A DNA stretch of 64,000 bases from contig JAETXT010000001.1 of the NCBI GenBank assembly GCA_019188255.1, positions 1,984,001 through 2,048,000 on the forward strand. The letters run 5' to 3'. Shown here in pieces: positions 57,001 through 64,000 of the stretch. Each line of letters starts with the position of its first letter. Position 1 is the first letter of the stretch. Below the pieces are notes generated by a model. The model was not told where the DNA came from. It searched no databases and saw only the letters and a list, made by a program, of their open reading frames with translations. Source of the stretch: Verticillium longisporum. Lineage: Eukaryota; Ascomycota; Sordariomycetes; Glomerellales; Plectosphaerellaceae. A program made the translations under genes and the position numbers.

Positions 57001-57889
57001 TGGAGCAGAGACGGATCGATGTTGATGTTGCCAAGGCGCGCTTTTCTGCCCAGTGAGTGGCCACGAGCGAGAGGAAGGATGGAACGAGGGGAGAGGAGTA
57101 GTCAGGTCACGGCAGGAGTCGCGGAAGCGGATAGCGACAATCGACTACAGGTACGTGTACTGTAGGCAGGCGCGGCCAGTGGGCAGCACCTGGACTGCAC
57201 AATTGTTTTCGGTACATGTACATGTGAAGGCGAGGAAGAAGGAGCGAGGGGACCAGACAGGGGTTGGGACGGGCTTGATAGACAGGTACGTACTTCGTTC
57301 GTCTGAGAATCCCGTTAGCGGGAGGAGGTCGTGAAGCAGTAGGTACTTCCATTGAGCAGCCCATCCTCCCCTGCTGCCCCCCCTCTTCCCCTTCCCACAC
57401 CCCCCCCTGTATCTTCCCGCGCACGACGGCGGTGCCGCTTCCATCATCCACGACCACCACGATCATGGTCGTGGGCCGCAGTGATACGCCGACGCCTTCC
57501 CGTGCCATGGGGGGGAGGGGGATCCTCACTTGTCCTTTCCTTCCCTCACCTGCTTGCTCGCTGCTTGTGCCTCCCATTCTGATCTTACGTCGGCTCGCAC
57601 TTTGACTGCTCAGGATTGCCTGCCCTACGTACCTTACCGTCACCGCTGCCGCACTTGCCATGCGCGTACCTTGATGCTCGCTAGCTTCCGGGTACACTCA
57701 GTTCCAGTCCAGGCCCTTCCCTCTGGCCTGACTTCTCTGGCCTGAGCCCTCTGACCTGAGCCCTCTTGCCTGACTCTGGCCTTGACTGTGACGGTTCGGT
57801 CGTGACTGACTGTGACCATGATGAACCGTCAGAATGAGTACCATTATTGACAGGCTCGTCGCCCATCCACCGCCCATGCCCGTGTCCAT

Positions 57890-57960
57890 CCATGTCCATC
57901 CAAGTCCATCTCCATGGCCCATGGCCCATGCCCCATGGCCCATGCCCCATGTCCATCTCC
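57890..57960. repeat. CCCATG-type simple repeat
   Basis: Interleaved copies of catggccc and catgcccc with ccatctccat units at both ends. It creates spurious Pro/His/Met-rich frames in all phases. Confidence 0.75.
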
Positions 57961-59463
57961 ATCTGCATCTGCGCATCTCTCAACACACGCCCTCTGCTCC
58001 TCCACGCCCACCTCTCTTGCACCCAGACGTTCATATTACCCACTCACCCGCTCACTTACGCAGCAGCGTATCCCGTCGTACCTCGCCTTCCTTACCTCAC
58101 CTCACCTCACCTCTCCAGGCCTCGCTTGGGTTTGCTTCGCATCGAGACCACGACCGGCCAGACCAAAACACCAAAACCACCTTCTCTTCTCTCACTGACG
58201 CAACTTACACGCTTAGTTGCACGCACACGCCCAGCTTTGGCCGAATCGAAAGCTGGCTTCGTCATGGGACTGGGGACGAGTCGATAAACGCACGTTGCAC
58301 ACCTTCCTTGCCATCCCGCAGCCCCGTCGGTCCAGATCTTCTTCGGCAAACAGCCTCCCCAGCATCCATCTATTTCCCCCCCTCTCCTCGCAAACAGGCG
58401 CAGCATAATCGCGCGTCAAAAAGATCCTCTCCCCATCAAGCGCGCCCGCCCTCTTTCCCTGCGCACCTCAACTTCTCGGCATCTGCTCTCTCTCTCTCTC
58501 CCTCTCTCTCTCAACCCGCCTGTTCAGTCACTCACGACAAACACGCGCGTCCATCGGCTTCGCCTCGACTTGATTTGGCGCGCTCTGAAACCAAAGGGAG
58601 AAGCATAAAAAACAGGCCGCTGGCGCATCGGCAGTTCAGCCACCCAAGTTCAAGCTCTCCTCCATCTTTTCGCCTTCCCTGGCTCTCGACCATTCTCTGG
58701 TCTCAACAGCAAGCCCGCACGCCAGGTGCCGTACAGTAGACGGGCCATCCTGGGCGTGTATCGTCTTCAGAGCCAGTCCCCCAAAAGGGTAAGCTGCCAT
58801 TGCACATCCGCTCTGGCATTGCCTCAGCGCCACGCCCCCCGCATCGCAACCTTTCTCCTCGATTGTGAAGGAGCACAGCCTCTCAGTGTTGCTGAACGCC
58901 ATTTGTCCAGCCTCAACCAGGGTTGCGACAGCGCACGTTTAGTTGCAGGCCGCAAGTCGCAATACGTCGCTGGCCGGCAGCTAGCCACTTCAGCTTGACG
59001 AGGGCCCTTCGTTCAAAAGCCGCGGAACCCCACCCGCTTTCTCGACGCGCGCAAAACCTTGAATCGGAACAAAGGCCACCCTCCCCAGATACTGACCCAG
59101 GCCGATCCAGCTACGTCGCGTTTTAGACTCGCGATCGTCATCTCGTTTCTCGCAGCTTTTCCTACCTGCGCCATTTGCCGAGCACCGTTTGCCGCACCTA
59201 GCTTGTACCACTGGTCCTACGTTGCAGCAGCTCGCCAGAGACCACTCGCTGCCTGGCTCTCGGCCCGAATCTTCGACTGAGAAAGTACCAGTGACGCGCA
59301 AAAGCCGTCTCACTCATCTCGGCGCGTAATCAACTCACTGACAATCGCGTCTCATACGCCGCATCACGTCCAAGTTCCACCAATTGCTCTCCTTTTTTAT
59401 ATTTATTCTTGATTGCGATTCACAGTAAACATAGCACCATCGCGTACTCCTCGCCCAGACACC

Positions 59464-61589
59464 ATGTCTGCGTTCACGGCCCTGAATGGGGGGTCGCCAA
59501 AGGCAACAGAACCGCCGGCGCCAGAGTCTCGGAAGACGCCTCCAGAAGAGCGGCCAACTGCGCAATCCACTTCCCAGCCTTCTCCTAAACCCCCATCGAG
59601 CGAAGTTGCCAGCAGTCAACGGGATGCTTGGCCTGCCCCTGCCCACGACAGGCCAAGTTTTCAGTCTGCGTCCTACCCAGATGTTGAGGGTTCTCACAAG
59701 AGAAAAAGATCCGACTCATCCGAGCCTCGCCGGGAGAGGGAACCCCAGTCGCAACCCATCCAGGAGAGAACCCCAGACACAGCAACACAACCACACCCGC
59801 CAGAGTCGCGTGAAGCGTATGGCACGCCACAACGTGAGCGCGAACACCGTCAGTACGCCGAAGACAGTCGAGATCCCAATGATCCATGGTACTCCCGAGA
59901 AGGACGTGACGAAAGAGGCTACTACGACAACCAGCATTCGGCCTCAACCACCCAAGGCCAGACGGAAGAGCAGATTGGCGATGCCCTACGAAGGGTGACA
60001 GGTCAGGTGGATAACCACAGCGACTATGGCAACAGCCCGGAAGGTGATGACCATGAACGCTCCATGAGCGTATACGGACCCTACACTCCTGGCGGCTCGC
60101 GCGACCACGTTCTGCAGTCAGATCCCAAGAAGCGCAAACGAAACTTTAGCAATCGCACCAAGACTGGCTGTCTCACCTGTCGTAAGCGCAAAAAGAAGTG
60201 CGACGAGCAGAAGCCCGAATGTAAGTCGCCGTACCCAAAGTGGCAATGGCCGCCTGCTGACCTTTGCAACAGGCATCAACTGCATCCGTGGTGGCTTCCT
60301 CTGCGCAGGCTACCCTCCACAGAGGAGTACGGGCTGGCAGAAGCCAGACAACAAAGCTGCCGCCGTTCCGCTGGAATCCAAAGGCCCCAGCTACGTACCT
60401 CCAGGCGCGTATGGCATGCCGCAACAGAACCCTTATGGGAGCCAGCCAACTGTCACGCCTCGTCGGGATCCTCTTCCTCCCTATGGCCGAGGCCAGCCGT
60501 TACGAATTGATTCTCCCCAGGGACGGCCCATCCTGACCGATGATGACAGGGCCACTGCCTCGACGATCCCCAGCGCCTCCGTCGCGAGCCCGGATCTCAA
60601 GCTTTCGGCCCTTCCATACACACCGGCCAATGTGTTCCCAACGCCTGTCAGCGCCCAAGCGCCTTCGCAGCAGAGTGGCTTCTCGGAGAGGAAGGAGTTT
60701 CAGGCGCCGCGCGTACCACCTCTGCACGACATGGGCCGGAGCGAGCCCGAAACCCCTCATCCGGGCAACACTCTTCCCCAGATCAACATTCTCCATCCGA
60801 CCCGTGCCAACAGCCCCGCCCCGCCACCCTCCACGAGCAACGCACAGGTCGCGGCTCAGCTGGCTTTGTCCCACACGCAATATGCGGGCAGCAGACAGAG
60901 GACGCAGAAGGAAGAGATGCTTTCGGGCAGACACTATTACCCATTCGATAAGGAGCTCGTTTTGGAGCGAGAGCGGTGCAGCGCAGCATGCTGGCGGTTC
61001 AACAACTCGACGAATCCGAACAACGGCGTCTCGCCCATCGAGCGTGCCCGTCTATTCCGCGAAATCCTGCAGCCACGCGATCCCATCCAGATTTCGCCCT
61101 CGGTGGCATCCCCGGTGACGAACATTGGCCGCGTTGGCGAGAATGTTGTCGTTGAGGCGCCGTTCAACTGTGACTACGGCTACAACATTACAATCGGACA
61201 GAATGCCATTGTTGGTCGCAACTGTACCATCATTGACACGTGCGAAGTCAAGATTGGCGACAACTGTCACATCGGACCGAATGTCAGTATTTACACCGCC
61301 ACGCTGCCCATTGACCCCAAGAGGCGCATGGGCAGCAAGGGACCACAGCTTGGGCGTGCCATTACCATCGAGCAAGACTGCTGGATTGGTGGTGGCGCTA
61401 TTATTCTTCCTGGCAGGACGATTGGCAAAGGAAGCACCGTCGGCGCGGGGTCTATTGTCACCAAGGTAAGATACCGACAAGACACACCTCTCCTAGCAAT
61501 CCATGCTGACTTGTCTCTTTCAGGATGTTCCCCCTTTCACCATAGTCGTAGGCAATCCGGCTCGCGTTCTTCGTGGCATTTCGTCATAA
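59464..61589 (+). CDS. Zn2Cys6 domain fused to a maltose/galactoside O-acetyltransferase-like domain
   Basis: Exons are 59464-60220, 60273-61465 and 61524-61589, giving 671 aa. After a disordered Ser/Pro/Glu-rich region, a complete zinc cluster lies at about 238-265 (GCLTCRKRKKKCDEQ, then PECINCIRGGFLCAGY), split by an intron in its fourth Cys. A second disordered linker leads to a Mac domain (about 465-500, EEMLSGRHYYPFDKE). Left-handed beta-helix hexapeptide repeats run from about 540 to the end (NITIGQNAIVGRNCTI, CWIGGGAIILPG, VPPFTIVVGNPARVLRG). At Leu597 (YTATLPIDP) LacA and Maa enzymes have the catalytic His of YTATHPLDP. The acyl transfer may therefore be lost and the domain used as a trimeric scaffold or ligand sensor. 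No frame breaks. Confidence 0.87.
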
Positions 61590-62671
61590 TGCAATGGCAT
61601 CCCGAGAGCACAGCATAGATGTGCCAAGGGTTCCGTTTCTGCTTTCTCCTTATACCTGCTTTGGCCATGATACCCAGCTTGTAATGCATGATTTTGTACG
61701 ATGAAGAAAAAAGCATTGTTTTTGTTTTTAATCTTGGAGCGATTTCGCCAGCGTCGTTGGAGGACATGAGAGACAAGGCTGGAGGAAGTTGGTAGCTGTT
61801 TAGTTGGCCTGGATATTAACGCTGTGCGCTGCGGTACCAGTGAGCAATCGGGTCGAAGGGAGGAGAATATTGTGGCCTTTTACACGGTGTAGTCCCGCTG
61901 GCTCTGGCAGCCTGTCGGTCGGCTCTGTGTACAGAATCGAATGTGTATGTGTTCTGAAGCTGGCTCATGTGGTCCTGTTGAACCGTGCTCCTCTTTCTTG
62001 CTGACGGCTCTGCTGCTCCGAGAGTCACACTGTTTGAACCCCGGTGATGGCCGACTCCTGGGGGCGCTATGGGGCCCGCCGCTGCGAGTGGCGAGGAAGA
62101 AAGCTGAGCAGGTACTCCAACTGGCTCGGGCCAAAGAAACGTTGACCTCGCGCACAAGACAACGGGTGGTTAGCGAATGTGCAGCAAGGGAGAAAGCCAG
62201 CTCGCCACTGTCCGCCGGCCAAGGCCCCCGTCTGCTCTGCGTGGTTGGCCGGGAACACGAGGCGGCCAGGACGGTCGATGGCCAGGGCTGGCTTCACGTC
62301 GCGGGCCTTCTACGGGTTACATGGTGGTGCAGGCGCGCGGTCCTTGGCCGAGGTCGCGGATGGGCCCTTGTGTTTCCGAGGCGGCGGCCTCTTTGCCTGG
62401 GGGGAGTGCGCGTCGGAGGGGCGATGCTGTTGAGTCGGCCAATGTAGTTCATTTTGAGATGGTGCTTTGAATTGTGAGGCCAGGTCGACGCGGGATGCGC
62501 GCATGTGGTCTGGCTTTGGAACGGAAAAGTGGTCAGTCAGGGGTGCCCAAGCAGAGCGTGGAAGGCTTCAGGTTTCACGACGATTTGTACGCAAGCATGA
62601 GTGGAATAGTGGTACATTATCTGAGGAGCTAGTTCCCTCATAAGCCCCGAGGGTGCCTCATGCTGCAGGGG
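61590..62671. other. Convergent 3' intergenic region
   Basis: About 1.08 kb between the stops of the fusion protein and the PPR protein. Short frames only; no gene seen. Confidence 0.6.
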
Positions 62672-64000
62672 TTAAAAGTCCTCCAGATCCGCCACGTCGT
62701 CGACGCGAGGCGGAAATTCGTCCCGCCGCTTCTGGTTGCGGCCAATGGCCTCCTCAATCTTCTTCAGAGCGCCGTCTTTCCGGGCGAGTTTCGCAAACGC
62801 CCGCATCGTGTACTCGTTCGTCTCGTGGCCGTCTGCCTCCATTCTTTGCAGGGTCATGATGGCCTTGCTGACGTTTTGCAGACGCGCGTAGCCGCTGAGC
62901 ATCGAGATCCAGGTAACGAGGTTGGGTTTGGCGCCGTGCTGTTTCATCATTTGCAGGATGCGCTCGCTCGACGCGTCTTCCTTCTGCATGATGAAGCCCC
63001 GCAGGAGAATGTTCCACGTGTACTCGCTGGGAATGGGATGAACGCCCTTCTTCCTCCTGAGGCCGGTCCCCGCGACATCGCCTGTGTGGACCGTCGGCTG
63101 CGCCTTGTCGTCAAAGTTTGCTTTGAGCATGTCGCCAACAATATCGAGCGCGGCCCGCAGCATGCCCGGATGCGCGCTCAGAGTCTTGATGATGACGTCG
63201 TACAAGAATGTCTTCTTGTCCTCGATGAACCTCATGACAACAGGATCCCCCTTTCGGACGTCCTGGCGGAGGAACGCGTACGCCGATAACACGCTCGCCG
63301 CCTGCGACAAGATGCGCACGTAGGCCATGGACATGTTACCGAGAGTTCCACCCGTCGGGTGACGCGTCTCAGTCACTTCTGCTGCGACGGCATCGAGGCC
63401 TGCGAATATGCGACTGGTCATCTGCCACTGCTCGGACATTTCCGGGCGACAGGACTCAGCCAGGTCGGCCAGATTGACAGGAATAAGATGCTGGAGGGGC
63501 TCGATGTGGAAGATCTTGGAGTAGAAGTACAGCATCGGTTTGAAGGCTGGCACAATGTGTGGGATCGGCGTAATGCGCGCGGCGGTTGCCTCTGCTGAAC
63601 CAAAAATGGTCCAGAAAATCCCGTTCCAGAACGGCGCATCAAAAGCCTTGTGCTTGACAGCGAGCTCGGTGACGCGGTCAATGTGCTCGAATGCCCCCAA
63701 ATGCCGCTTCGCTCCTTCAATGAGCGTCGATAGCAACACAACGTCAGGGTCGATGTTGTGGCGCTGAATGATGCCAACGACATCCCACGCCGTCTCAAGG
63801 TTACCCTGTAGGCACAGTGCACGCACAAGCGCAGTGTAGTTGATAAGGTTCGGGGTGAGGCCGTGCTGCAGCAGCTCCTCAAAAGCGTCTACTGCAGAGG
63901 CTATCCGCGAATCGTCTCCTTCGCCGGGCGCAGGAGAAAGAATTGAAGTACAGAGACTCAGCCATTGAGGCGAGCCGAGATTGGCACCACCGGCTGCTAC
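62672..64000 (-). CDS. Pentatricopeptide repeat (PPR) protein, N-terminus beyond the window
   Basis: The frame runs open from the right edge to the stop at 62672 (443 codons seen), so the start lies outside. PPR-type helix pairs are visible: AFEELLQHGLTPNLINYTAL, GNLETAWDVVGIIQRHNIDP, YTWNILLRGFIMQKEDASSE, KPNLVTWISMLSGYARLQN and ADGHETNEYTMRAFAKL. Such proteins usually act in mitochondria on specific transcripts. Between repeats is a non-repeat helical stretch with a WNGIFWTIFGSAEATAARI segment. The C-terminus ends VDDVADLEDF. No frame break in the visible part. Likely mitochondrial RNA-binding protein; the target RNA is unknown. Confidence 0.82.
   Translation of the reverse strand, partial: VAAGGANLGSPQWLSLCTSILSPAPGEGDDSRIASAVDAFEELLQHGLTPNLINYTALVRALCLQGNLETAWDVVGIIQRHNIDPDVVLLSTLIEGAKRHLGAFEHIDRVTELAVKHKAFDAPFWNGIFWTIFGSAEATAARITPIPHIVPAFKPMLYFYSKIFHIEPLQHLIPVNLADLAESCRPEMSEQWQMTSRIFAGLDAVAAEVTETRHPTGGTLGNMSMAYVRILSQAASVLSAYAFLRQDVRKGDPVVMRFIEDKKTFLYDVIIKTLSAHPGMLRAALDIVGDMLKANFDDKAQPTVHTGDVAGTGLRRKKGVHPIPSEYTWNILLRGFIMQKEDASSERILQMMKQHGAKPNLVTWISMLSGYARLQNVSKAIMTLQRMEADGHETNEYTMRAFAKLARKDGALKKIEEAIGRNQKRRDEFPPRVDDVADLEDF

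Larger units (their letters stand above)
50501..59463. other. Gene-poor 9-kb region
   Basis: No protein gene is supportable. Contents seen: the candidate tRNA-Ala (50908-51024), a T run at 54558-54566, C runs near 56620, simple repeats at 57712-57780 and 57890-57960, and a CT-rich tract at 58487-58513. The final 1.5 kb is pyrimidine-rich and probably forms the promoter and long leader of the Zn2Cys6-acyltransferase gene. Confidence 0.5.

Noticed and set aside
57834..58739. 301-codon open frame on the plus strand
   Set aside because: Arises from CCATG and CT simple repeats; all phases give similar Pro/His/Ser-rich text. More likely promoter or leader of the downstream gene.
22954..62671. A secondary-metabolite gene cluster (NLR, questin-oxidase-like gene, two Zn2Cys6 genes)
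   Set aside because: No polyketide synthase, NRPS, terpene cyclase or transporter is present, and housekeeping genes lie between the candidates.

Overview
This is nuclear DNA of a filamentous ascomycete, most likely a Sordariomycete and perhaps Hypocreales. The genes are GC-rich at third codon positions, carry short introns with GT..AG ends and CTAAC-type branch points, and encode lineage markers (a GRG-1-like glucose-repressible protein, an AspB-type septin, a NACHT_N/NACHT/ankyrin NLR, Zn2Cys6 regulators). The exact species cannot be read from the window.

Layout. 1-16 kb: an ITT1-type RBR ubiquitin ligase (-) divergent from a CWH8-type dolichyl-pyrophosphate phosphatase (+); a seven-TM orphan receptor-like protein (-); an unnamed multipass membrane protein (-); an S1/P1 nuclease (+) converging on an EXPERA/EBP-like membrane protein (-); and the small stress protein GRG-1 (-). 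16-21.4 kb has no secure gene, only a weak coding-like remnant. 21.4-27.2 kb: an unrecognised secreted protein (+) converging on a large NLR (-). 27.2-32.8 kb is gene-free apart from a TIR element. 32.8-50.5 kb is a dense housekeeping block: Zn2Cys6 regulator, NAP/SET histone chaperone, questin-oxidase-like protein, PWP2 (90S pre-ribosome), septin, mitochondrial PDK/BCKDK-type kinase and SWC4 (SWR1/NuA4). 50.5-59.4 kb is gene-poor and holds one candidate intron-containing tRNA-Ala. 59.4-64 kb: a Zn2Cys6 protein fused to a sugar-O-acetyltransferase-like domain, then a PPR protein cut by the window edge.

The genes do not form one pathway or biosynthetic cluster. The three strongest observations are these. 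(1) The Zn2Cys6/hexapeptide acyltransferase fusion has Leu where the LacA/Maa family has its catalytic His. (2) Two short elements, at 8.5 and 30.6 kb, share related terminal inverted repeats and look like one MITE family. (3) Five otherwise conserved genes carry seven single-base frame breaks, six inside mononucleotide runs and one beside a C run. After allowing for them, each spliced length becomes a multiple of three, which points to assembly errors and not pseudogenes.

Exon boundaries were read by eye from splice signals, frame continuity and family knowledge. No alignment or transcript data were available.
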